Of a DNA stretch of 18,842 nucleotides, positions 12,335 to 18,842 are shown one piece after another. The notes beneath the pieces were generated by a model. It saw only the letters and a program-made list of their open reading frames with translations, ran no database searches and was not told the DNA's origin. The stretch covers positions 1 to 18,842 of the forward strand of contig PUNB01000074.1 of assembly GCA_003552565.1 (NCBI GenBank). Direction: 5' to 3'. Each line of letters begins with the position of its first letter. Position 1 is the first letter of the stretch. Source of the DNA: Lentisphaerota bacterium. GTDB lineage: Bacteria > Verrucomicrobiota > Lentisphaeria > Oligosphaerales > PUNB01. The position numbers and the translations under genes were made by a program.

Positions 12335-13045
12335 TTAGGACTTTTGATCGGGTTGTGCTTGCGTCCTGGCCGATGAAAAATGCCTAGTCCTGGCGCGATC
12401 TTCAGGAACCGCCTCTGGGGAATTGTATTTACCACTCAACAAACCCTGCATTATCGGACAGTAAGGAAGAATGGAAATATCATGATCACGGCAGAACGGT
12501 AAAATTTCCCATTCAGGCGCTCGGAACAGAAGATTATACGCCACTTGATTACTGACCGGCGCAACATCAGAACTGAAGCTTTTAAAAAGAGACTCAAGGC
12601 CGAAATTAGAAACACCCGCAAAACGAATTTTCCCTTCATCCCGTAATTCTTTCATGCATTCTAAACTGTCTTCCAAGCGGATATCAGGGTTGGGCCAATG
12701 TATCTGGTAAAGATCAATGTACTCCCTGTTCAAATGGCGCAAACTTTTCTCACATGCCTTACGCATCTCGGAAGGAGCCAGATTGTTTTTACTGACTTTG
12801 CTGGCAATTATAACATTATCAAGATGAGCGCTAAGTCCTTTGGCGATCAGTTGCTCGGAATAACCGTTGCCATAACCTTCTGCGGTATCAAAAAAATTTA
12901 CGCCGAGTTCATAAGCCTTCCGCAAGGCAGCTAAAGAATCCTTCTCAGCCTGCTCACCCCAATTAAAACCGCCGACAATAGGCCAGCAGCCGAAACCGAC
13001 AACCGACACCTTCAAATCAGATTTCCCTAATCTTCTGTAATGCAT
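12335..13045 (-). CDS. Aldo/keto reductase, C-terminally truncated (possible pseudogene)
   Basis: The 236-residue product is an NADPH-dependent aldo/keto reductase with an intact first two thirds of the (beta/alpha)8 barrel. The catalytic tetrad Asp53, Tyr58, Lys83 and His116 is in FFDTAEGYG, IASKVS and IHWPN. GVSNFG, NQVAYNLL and MQGLLSGKY also match. Family members of this kind are about 310-330 residues. Here the sequence ends abruptly after RTRHFSSARTQA-QPDQKS, losing the C-terminal helices and the second part of the cofactor site. The DNA just past the stop contains CTGGGGGTATC, a family D-like scrap. ATG at 13045 has AAGGA 7 nt ahead. It lies 54 bp downstream of the HExxH gene on the same strand. 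The substrate is unknown, and activity is doubtful without the barrel end. Confidence 0.8.
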   Translation of the reverse strand: MHYRRLGKSDLKVSVVGFGCWPIVGGFNWGEQAEKDSLAALRKAYELGVNFFDTAEGYGNGYSEQLIAKGLSAHLDNVIIASKVSKNNLAPSEMRKACEKSLRHLNREYIDLYQIHWPNPDIRLEDSLECMKELRDEGKIRFAGVSNFGLESLFKSFSSDVAPVSNQVAYNLLFRAPEWEILPFCRDHDISILPYCPIMQGLLSGKYNSPEAVPEDRARTRHFSSARTQAQPDQKS

Positions 13046-13099
13046 ATATCATTCCTTTATGAAGGCAATTAAAAATTAAAGCGTCCAACGCTGCCTCTG

Positions 13100-14032
13100 T
13101 CAAAACATATTCAGAGTGAACATAAACCTCGCGGCGGTGACCCGCCAACGAATTTCCAGCTGAACCTTCTGTCGCAGCCAGTGACACAATTCATCCGCTT
13201 CCCTGAAAGCGGCAATAACTGCAATCTCGTCATCCGCGCACCGAAAAAGTACGGACATGGCCTGCTTCCTGCTCAAAGATAGATTCTGTAAATTTCCCTG
13301 AGCCCGTTTCAAGGTTCGGCGGCGCTGTCGGTCCCGGCCCATTAAAAAAGCGGCCGCACCGCCGACCAAAGCCCAGAACGGCCACATCGCCAGACCGGGA
13401 AACCAGAGAGTCTGGCTGATCTGACCGCCCAGAAGCACGAAGGTCGAGCCCAAAAGCAGACAACTGTCCGCGGGCGACTCAAACACACCGCCGAATCGAC
13501 GTCTGAAACCACTGGCTGAAATCGCGTACGCAAATCGTTCTTCATACGCGCGGCTGAAAAAGGCCAGCCGGGCGACATGGCACATTTCGTGAGCGAGAAT
13601 TTCATCGCGATCATAAATAAACCACCGACGTTTGCGAGCGAAAGAACGGCGAATAATCATTAAGGCAAAGGTTTCAGGGTAAAAATAGTAGGCGCAGCCG
13701 CCGAAAAGCCATGAAAAGGAGGGATTGATGAAAAAAGCCGGCACCCAGTCTATCTGAAAGTCGTAGTTTTCCAGAGTGGAGGCGGTCGATTCCCGCAGCA
13801 AATCAACCGGCACCTGATCTTCGGCCCGCATTTTCAGTCCTTCACATTCATATTCTCCGTTGGCGGCGAAAGCCTCCTGCATGGCGATTATTCGTTCTTG
13901 AAGCTGCCTTATTCGCTTGATGTAATCGGTCAGCGTTTCCTCCGGCGCCGCCGGCAGGCCCTGACGATCCAGCTCCAGAAGTGCTGCTTGATCATTGGCT
14001 TCCGCTCGGCTTAATAGTGATTCATCGATCAT
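13100..14032 (-). CDS. Predicted membrane-associated HExxH metallopeptidase, family not recognised
   Basis: The protein has 310 residues. HEMCH at residues 148-152 is a classic zinc-binding HExxH site. YEERFAYAIS begins about 11 residues later and offers Glu164/Glu165 as a third ligand, an arrangement seen in gluzincin-like families. Residues 30-60 are charged and probably coiled coil. A hydrophobic patch FFINPSFSWLFGGCAYYFYP precedes the site. Two membrane segments follow at about 190-206 and 210-231, with a basic stretch (RDRQRRRTLKRAQG) directly after, so the C-terminus is probably cytoplasmic. No clear signal peptide is present. I do not recognise a named family, and M48/M56-like membrane proteases are only analogies. 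The start at 14032 is the first ATG and has no strong Shine-Dalgarno. The aldo/keto reductase gene follows 54 bp later, perhaps in one transcript. Confidence 0.72.
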   Translation of the reverse strand: MIDESLLSRAEANDQAALLELDRQGLPAAPEETLTDYIKRIRQLQERIIAMQEAFAANGEYECEGLKMRAEDQVPVDLLRESTASTLENYDFQIDWVPAFFINPSFSWLFGGCAYYFYPETFALMIIRRSFARKRRWFIYDRDEILAHEMCHVARLAFFSRAYEERFAYAISASGFRRRFGGVFESPADSCLLLGSTFVLLGGQISQTLWFPGLAMWPFWALVGGAAAFLMGRDRQRRRTLKRAQGNLQNLSLSRKQAMSVLFRCADDEIAVIAAFREADELCHWLRQKVQLEIRWRVTAARFMFTLNMF

Positions 14033-14161
14033 GGTTATATGCTTTATGGCTATGATAGGTTTTTATGTTCGAACTAAGCCTGACTATAACATTCAGATAA
14101 CAATAGTTCAACTTGCAAGGTATCATTCGCAATGGTATTTTACAACGCTTGTATGAAACAC

Positions 14162-14262
14162 AATTCTGAATGTTGAATATTGAATGATGAATTTTGAAGT
14201 GGAACTGTCTGGTCTGTCCGAAACTCAACATTCAGAATTCAAAATTCAACATTCATTATTAG
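14162..14262. repeat. Inverted repeat built of ATTCAGAATTC/GAATGTTGAA words
   Basis: AATTCTGAATGTTGAATATT (14161-14180) and AACATTCAGAATTCAAAATT (14226-14245), with flanking words such as TCAACATTCATTATT, are largely reverse complements around a spacer of about 45 nt. A related word set, AATTCAGAATTCAACG, occurs at 7080-7096. It lies in the spacer between the divergent HExxH gene and hisC. Function is unknown. Confidence 0.5.
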
Positions 14263-14269
14263 TGTTCCC

Positions 14270-14416
14270 TGTTTCTTCTACGGGGTATCAGGCGCCTCGC
14301 GCCGGCGGACAAGCTTATATAAGACTTGACATTTTTATCGGCCATGTAACACCCTCTAAGTCTCTCACTCGGGGTATCTAGCGCATCGCGCCGGTGGCGG
14401 GGCTTATGGGAGACTT
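14270..14416. repeat. Two tandem family D elements upstream of hisC
   Basis: The second copy, 14358-14416, is a full 59 bp with AAGTCTC at one end and GAGACTT at the other. Its reverse complement matches 1751-1809 closely through CCGGCGCGA and AGATACCCCG. The first copy, about 14270-14327, has the same CGGGGTATCAGGCGCCTCGC core and an AAGACTT end. Both lie in the minus orientation. With the AT-rich inverted repeat they fill the 14033-14460 spacer, which has no gene I can support. Confidence 0.65.
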
Positions 14417-14460
14417 CGTCTTTTTATAGCCACAAAAAACACAAACAAGGAAAACCATCC

Positions 14461-15567
14461 ATGTCACAAAACACTCCAGGTGAGTGGGTCAATCCTGATT
14501 TAAAAAAGGTGAAGCCTTACCAGCCGGGACGTCCGATTGAAGAGGTGGCGCGGGAAATCGGTCTGAGCCCGGCTGAAATCTGCAAACTGGCCTCTAATGA
14601 GAACGCCTTGGGAGTTTCGCCAAAAGCCCTCGAGGCGATGCGCCGCAGCGCCGCAGAAATGCACCGTTATCCAGACGGCAGCGCTTACTATCTGCGCCTC
14701 AAGGCGGCCGACAAATTTCAAGTCAATCCGGAAAATCTGATTTTCGGCGCCGGCTCCAATGAACTGCTGGAATTTATTGCTCATGCCTGGATGGGGCCGG
14801 AACGCTCAATCATCGTTTCTCAGTATGCATTTGTGATCTATAAACTGCTGGCTGTGATGTTCGGATCCGAGATCATTGAAGTGGAGGCTCAACAATTCGG
14901 ACACGATCTGGAGGCCATGGCCGCTGCAGTGCGGCCGGACACCAGAGTGGTGTTTGTCTGCAATCCCAATAACCCCACCGGCACGGCGATCGGGGAAGAG
15001 GAGATAGCCGAGTTTGTCGAAAAAATTCCGCCGGAAGTGTTAATTGTCTTCGATGAAGCCTACGCGGAAATTTCACTTAAACCTATGCCGAAGACTCTGG
15101 AGCGAGTATTACAGCGTTCCAACTGTATGATGCTTCGCACTTTTTCCAAAGCTTACGGCCTGGCCGGCCTGCGCATCGGTTTCGGCATCGGTCCAGAACC
15201 GTTAATCGCTGCTATGGAAAAACCGCGGCAGCCCTTCAACACCAACCGCATGGCTCAGGAGGCGGCGACCGCTGCTTTGGATGACGACAAGTTCCTGGCC
15301 GACACCCGCTCTCTGAACGAGGAAGCGAGTTCCTATTTCGCGGAAGAATGCCGGAACATGGGGCTGCCCTTTACGCCAACCGCGACAAATTTTATTCTGG
15401 TCGAAACCGGCAATGGCGGAGAAATCAGTCAGGAATTAAGCAAACAGGGCATTATAGTACGCCCTCTGGCTCCTTACGGACTGCCGGAACATCTGCGGAT
15501 CACCTTCGGCACAATGAAGGAAAACCGCCGCTGTATACAGGCGCTGCGGCAGGTTTTACGACGATGA
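14461..15567 (+). CDS. hisC: Histidinol-phosphate aminotransferase
   Basis: HisC is a PLP enzyme (fold type I, class II aminotransferase) that makes histidinol phosphate from imidazole-acetol phosphate and glutamate. The 368-residue length is normal. The N-terminal KPYQPGRPIEEVAREIG and KLASNENALG are HisC-typical. NPNNPTG (168-174), Asp198 and Tyr201 in FDEAYAEI, and the Schiff-base Lys230 in RTFSKAYGLAGLRIG form the cofactor site. The C-terminal GIIVRPLAPYGLPEHLRITFG holds the carboxylate-binding Arg. ATG 14461 follows AAGGAAAACCATCC. It stands alone, with no other his genes nearby. Some members of this family act on phenylalanine or tyrosine precursors instead, so the substrate is likely but not proven. 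Confidence 0.92.
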   Translation: MSQNTPGEWVNPDLKKVKPYQPGRPIEEVAREIGLSPAEICKLASNENALGVSPKALEAMRRSAAEMHRYPDGSAYYLRLKAADKFQVNPENLIFGAGSNELLEFIAHAWMGPERSIIVSQYAFVIYKLLAVMFGSEIIEVEAQQFGHDLEAMAAAVRPDTRVVFVCNPNNPTGTAIGEEEIAEFVEKIPPEVLIVFDEAYAEISLKPMPKTLERVLQRSNCMMLRTFSKAYGLAGLRIGFGIGPEPLIAAMEKPRQPFNTNRMAQEAATAALDDDKFLADTRSLNEEASSYFAEECRNMGLPFTPTATNFILVETGNGGEISQELSKQGIIVRPLAPYGLPEHLRITFGTMKENRRCIQALRQVLRR

Positions 15568-15571
15568 CCGG

Positions 15572-15778
15572 CCAGCTGGACCCCATGCGGAAAGGGTTAA
15601 CGATCAGAATTTGTGCTGCTAAAAACCTTGTCTCGAACCTTGTCCCGAACTACAATCTATTTGTTTTGTATGCTTTTATCAGGAATGGAATATGGTTTGT
15701 GATCCGCCTGAGGCGGATTCGGGACAAAGTTGAACCTAGGAATGCGCAATATACCTTTTCGCATACCCTCCAGCTAGA
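15572..15778. repeat. Fold-back B/A composite between hisC and tyrS
   Basis: The outer arms are CCAGCTGGACCCCATGCGG (from 15572) and CCTTTTCGCATACCCTCCAG (from 15754), imperfect reverse complements. Inside are GAATTTGTGCTGC, CCTTGTCTCGAACCTTGTCC and a perfect palindrome ATCCGCCT-G-AGGCGGAT (15704-15720) followed by TCGGGACAAAG. The arrangement mirrors the 3753-3922 element but with a different centre. The unit begins 5 bp after the hisC stop. Confidence 0.65.
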
Positions 15779-15780
15779 GA

Positions 15781-15853
15781 GTATCCGGAAAGGTATCTCC
15801 GGATACTTAAAGTTCATACGCCCCCGCCGGGCTTGTCCCGGCAGAGCGACAGA
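15781..15853. repeat. 73-bp B/C composite repeat, second copy
   Basis: The copy is nearly identical to 9186-9258 (about eight substitutions). It begins GTATCCGGAAAGGTATCTCC and ends with an intact family C hairpin GCCGGGCTTGTCCCGGC. An internal ATCCGGAAAGGTATCTCCGGAT is itself an imperfect palindrome. It ends about 80 bp before tyrS. Together with the preceding element it accounts for most of the hisC-tyrS spacer. Confidence 0.7.
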
Positions 15854-15935
15854 TTGAAAAAATCAGCAACCCATTCGTTTTGAGAAAGAGCCATATTTGT
15901 TCATAGACTTCAATTAATCGCCAGCGGGAGAAATA

Positions 15936-17237
15936 ATGCGGCATCAGGACGGATTTTCCATATTAGAGCAGCGGGGTTTTATTTATCAATCCACCGATGA
16001 GAAAACCTTGCGACATCATCTTGCCGAAGGACCGAAGGTTTTCTATGTCGGCTTTGATCCCACCGCTGACAGCCTGCATATCGGGCACCTGCTGCCGGTA
16101 ATGGCGATGCGCCATCTAGCTCAAGCCGGGCATCGTCCTGTCGCCCTGGTCGGAGGCGGCACCGGCATGATCGGCGACCCCTCCGGGAAAACCGAGGCCC
16201 GCCCGATTATGAACGGTGACGAGATAAAGACCAATGCCGCCGCTATCAAACAGCAGCTTGGTCAATTTCTGCCGGCGGAATCATTAACCATGGTCGATAA
16301 CGCCGACTGGCTGGGATCTCTGAAATACATAGACTTTCTGCGTGATTACGGTCGCTGGTTCAGTGTCAACCGCATGCTTTCCATGGAATCGGTCAAGCAG
16401 CGGCTGGAAACCGGCCTGTCGTTTCTGGAATTCAACTACATGCTGCTGCAGGCTTATGATTACCTGGTGCTTAATAAGGATTACAACTGCGAGCTGCAGC
16501 TGGGAGGACAGGATCAATGGGGCAATATTGTCCTCGGCATTGATTTAGTACGCCGAATCAACCAGCGGCAAGTTTACGGCCTGACTCTGCCGCTGCTGCT
16601 CAAAAGCGACGGTGAAAAATTCGGAAAAACCGCCGACGGCGCGGTCTGGCTCGATGCCCGAAAGACCTCGCCCTACGATTACTATCAATTCTGGCGCAAT
16701 GTGGAGGATTCGGAAGTGACCCGGCTGCTGGGGTATTTCACCGAACTGCCGATGGATGAAGTGCACAGACTGGGATCACTGGAACCGCCGGCGATAAATC
16801 GAGCCAAAGAAATACTTGGGTTCGAGGCGACATCTCTGGCTCATGGAACAGAGGCCGCCGCGCAAGCCTGGCTGGCGGCCGGTAAAGAATTCGGTTTCGC
16901 CGATCCGGAAAATAAAATCGCCACATCCAGTAAAATCGCCCAGGTTCAGGGTGGAGGCAAGGAAGCGGAACTGCCGACTATTGAGATTTCCAGGCAGCAA
17001 TTGAAAAAGGACCCGGAATTAAGAAAATTGCTTGGCCTCCTGGTTGTTGCAAATGTAAATTTGTGCAGCTCCCGAAGCGAGGCCCGCCGACTTATCCGGG
17101 GCGGCGGCTGTTACATCGATGATCAGCGGATAACCGACGAAAACGGTGAAGTGCCAGATGACAAAGTGGAACAGGGGGAGTTCATCCTGCGCGCCGGTAA
17201 AAAGAAACGAGTGCGAATCAAAATTACAGATCCGTAA
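15936..17237 (+). CDS. tyrS: Tyrosyl-tRNA synthetase
   Basis: TyrS charges tRNA-Tyr in the cytoplasm. It is a class I synthetase of 433 residues, the usual bacterial TyrRS type 1 size. HIGH is intact at residues 48-51 within DPTADSLHIGHLLP. The KMSKS-like loop reads KFGKT (228-232). GGGTGMIGDPSGK, LQAYDYLVLNKDY and LGGQDQWGNI line the tyrosine and ATP sites. The C-terminal S4 RNA-binding domain is visible from about residue 365 (SRSEARRLIRGGGCYIDDQR). GGGAGA about 6 nt ahead supports ATG 15936. trkH begins 11 nt after the stop, so the pair is probably one operon. No T-box leader is recognisable upstream, where repeats occupy the space. Confidence 0.97.
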   Translation: MRHQDGFSILEQRGFIYQSTDEKTLRHHLAEGPKVFYVGFDPTADSLHIGHLLPVMAMRHLAQAGHRPVALVGGGTGMIGDPSGKTEARPIMNGDEIKTNAAAIKQQLGQFLPAESLTMVDNADWLGSLKYIDFLRDYGRWFSVNRMLSMESVKQRLETGLSFLEFNYMLLQAYDYLVLNKDYNCELQLGGQDQWGNIVLGIDLVRRINQRQVYGLTLPLLLKSDGEKFGKTADGAVWLDARKTSPYDYYQFWRNVEDSEVTRLLGYFTELPMDEVHRLGSLEPPAINRAKEILGFEATSLAHGTEAAAQAWLAAGKEFGFADPENKIATSSKIAQVQGGGKEAELPTIEISRQQLKKDPELRKLLGLLVVANVNLCSSRSEARRLIRGGGCYIDDQRITDENGEVPDDKVEQGEFILRAGKKKRVRIKITDP

Positions 17238-17248
17238 ACAGGGAAAAT

Positions 17249-18697
17249 ATGAACTTCCGCGCCGTCGCTTATCTGATTTCTTTTATGCTGATGATTCTCG
17301 CCGTCGCCATGTTGCTGTGCGCCGGCGTGGCCTGGCTGTATAATGACTCGCCGCATGTCATCCAGGCTTTGATGATTTCCTTCGCCATCGTGTTCCTGCT
17401 CGGATTCGCCGGCTGGTACTGGCTGCGGGACGCCGGGGAACTGCGTCGCCGTGACGGTTTCGGGATTGTCACTTTCGGGTGGATCGCCGCCGCTCTGGCG
17501 GCCGCTCTGCCGTATTTTCTGTCGGGCATGATTGAACAGCCGGTGTCGGCAGTGTTCGAAGCCATGTCGGGACTGACGACCACGGGCGCTTCGGTGCTTA
17601 CAGATATCGAATCCCTGCCGCGCGGGTTGCTTTTCTGGCGCGCGTTAACACATTTCTTCGGCGGCATGGGGGTACTGATTCTGTGTGTGGCCATTATTCC
17701 TTTTCTCGGTGTCGGGGGAATGCAGATTTACCGGGCTGAAATGCCGGGACCGTCGAAGGACCGCCTGGCGCCGCGCATTACCACCACGGCTAAATTGCTG
17801 TGGGCTGTTTATGTGCTTCTGTGCCTGACCCAGACGCTGCTGCTGCATATCGGCGGCATGTCGTGGTTCGATAGTTTCTGTCATGCCTTTTCGACTATGG
17901 CGACCGGCGGCTTCTCGACCCGCACCGCCAGTATTGGAGCTTACAATAATCTTTATATCGAGATTATAACCATCGTCTTCATGTTTCTCGCCGGCGTGAA
18001 CTTCGCCCTGCATTACCGGGCACTTACCGGCGACCCCCGGGCTTATTTCCGCAACGCTGAATTCCGCTTTTACTGTGGTTTATGGCTTAGTGTATGTCTG
18101 TTGTTAAGCTTTTTCTCCTGGCTCTCGGTTTATGAAGGTGCCGGGCGGGCGCTGCGAGCCGGTTTTTTTCAAGGCACTTCCATTCTCACCACCACCGGTT
18201 TTGTAACCGAAGATTTCTCCCTGTGGCCAGCGGCCGCGCAGGTGATACTGGTGCTTATTATGTTCATCGGCGGCTGCGCCGGCTCCACCGGCGGCGGCAT
18301 GAAACAGTTGCGGATTATGGTGGTGTTGAAAAAAACGCTCCGGGAAATCACCTTGTTCATGCGGCCGCAATCAGTGGTGAAAACCAAAATCGGCAATCTT
18401 TCGTTACCCGCGTCCTCGGTCTCGAATATCTCCGGCTTCTTCATTTTATTCCTCATGCTCTTCGCCGCCGGCACCTTGATAATGACCTTCTTCACCCCGG
18501 ACATCACTACGGCTCTGACTTCCGTGATCGCTACCATGGGGAACATAGGTCCCGGACTCGGCGCCATCGGCCCGGTTGAAACATACGCCTCCATACCGGA
18601 AACCGGCAAGGGTGTATTGGTGGTGTTTATGCTCCTGGGCCGACTGGAACTGTTCACCGTGCTGATTATCCTGCTGCCGGAATTCTGGCGTAAATAA
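17249..18697 (+). CDS. trkH: Potassium uptake protein TrkH (membrane subunit)
   Basis: TrkH is the K+-conducting subunit of the Trk/Ktr/HKT superfamily in the inner membrane. The 482-residue protein has about ten membrane helices arranged as four M1-P-M2 repeats. The four pore loops are visible as GLTTTGASVL, FSTMATGGFSTR, TSILTTTGFVTED and IATMGNIGPGLG, each with the selectivity-filter Gly. SFIGGCAGSTGGG-like residues (FIGGCAGSTGGGMKQLR) form the region before the last repeats. The start at ATG 17249 is preceded by AGGGAAAAT and lies 11 nt after tyrS, suggesting co-transcription. The partner gene trkA (the NAD-binding regulatory ring) is not in this window. Confidence 0.94.
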   Translation: MNFRAVAYLISFMLMILAVAMLLCAGVAWLYNDSPHVIQALMISFAIVFLLGFAGWYWLRDAGELRRRDGFGIVTFGWIAAALAAALPYFLSGMIEQPVSAVFEAMSGLTTTGASVLTDIESLPRGLLFWRALTHFFGGMGVLILCVAIIPFLGVGGMQIYRAEMPGPSKDRLAPRITTTAKLLWAVYVLLCLTQTLLLHIGGMSWFDSFCHAFSTMATGGFSTRTASIGAYNNLYIEIITIVFMFLAGVNFALHYRALTGDPRAYFRNAEFRFYCGLWLSVCLLLSFFSWLSVYEGAGRALRAGFFQGTSILTTTGFVTEDFSLWPAAAQVILVLIMFIGGCAGSTGGGMKQLRIMVVLKKTLREITLFMRPQSVVKTKIGNLSLPASSVSNISGFFILFLMLFAAGTLIMTFFTPDITTALTSVIATMGNIGPGLGAIGPVETYASIPETGKGVLVVFMLLGRLELFTVLIILLPEFWRK

Positions 18698-18770
18698 GCT
18701 GAATTTATTGCAGGCAGCTATTGCATTCGGCCTATCTTCTTTTTAAGTTATATACATCTTTATTGTCGCT

Positions 18771-18842
18771 TGGCTTATGTGAGACTTCGTGGTTTCAGGT
18801 TTCAGTGTTAAGGTGTCAGGGAGACTTCTCTGAAACCCGAAA
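18771..18842. repeat. Partial family D end and GGTTTCAGTGTT repeat at the window edge
   Basis: TGGCTTATGTGAGACTTCG is the end of a family D element in the minus orientation. It is followed by GGTTTCAGGTTTCAGTGTTA, whose reverse complement resembles AACACTGAAACCTGAAACC at 1999-2017, and by GGTGTCAGGGAGACTTC. The window ends inside this repeat. Nothing else is visible after trkH, and no terminator was found. Confidence 0.5.

Noticed and set aside
15348..15857. 169-codon frame from the hisC end through the repeats
   Set aside because: The first part is hisC out of frame and the remainder is B/A repeat DNA.
15854..15935. T-box or other riboswitch before tyrS
   Set aside because: Only about 80 bp remain between the repeat and the gene. 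I could not find the T-box core or an antiterminator/terminator pair.

Overview
The window looks like a stretch of chromosome from a Gram-negative bacterium. It encodes lipid A synthesis (LpxA), a complete DsbD thiol-transport protein, and core housekeeping enzymes. The taxon is not fixed by anything I can see. The style (single genes or very short operons separated by long, repeat-packed spacers, and a divergent CdsA signature) would suit the PVC group (Lentisphaerota, Kiritimatiellota, Verrucomicrobiota), but that is an inference.

Layout, left to right. Position 190-1461 is purA (purine synthesis). A 580-bp non-coding repeat mosaic follows. uppS and cdsA (2043-3666) form a tight pair for lipid-carrier and phospholipid synthesis, and dxr (3957-5129, isoprenoid precursors) completes a lipid-related cluster. 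A 32-codon remnant of a Vsr-type mismatch endonuclease overlaps the last codons of dxr. pyrB (5732-6844) and dsbD (about 7236-9050) follow, each behind repeat-rich spacers.

An 880-bp spacer then leads into the most unusual part: a small winged-helix protein (9934-10272), an FtsZ/tubulin-superfamily GTPase (10276-11373) and lpxA (11370-12161). They are packed with a 3-nt gap and a 4-nt overlap. The winged-helix plus tubulin pair has the layout of a type III (TubR-TubZ) plasmid partition module. Here it sits in what looks like chromosome and is translationally coupled to a lipid A gene. The AT-rich DNA just upstream carries recurring AGTATAG motifs and an inverted repeat, which could be the operator or centromere.

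Two minus-strand genes follow: a C-terminally truncated aldo/keto reductase (12335-13045) and a membrane-associated HExxH protein of unrecognised family (13100-14032). The window closes with plus-strand hisC, tyrS and trkH.

Nearly every long spacer holds copies of a few short inverted-repeat families. Family A has CTTGTCTCGCAC ends. Family B has GACCCC(A/G)TGCGGAAAGG arms. Family C is a CTGCCGGG hairpin. Family D is a 59-bp element with AAGTCTC/GAGACTT ends. They look like non-autonomous, MITE- or REP-like elements, and they are absent from the junctions inside the three compact operons. No rRNA, tRNA, CRISPR array or transposase gene was seen.
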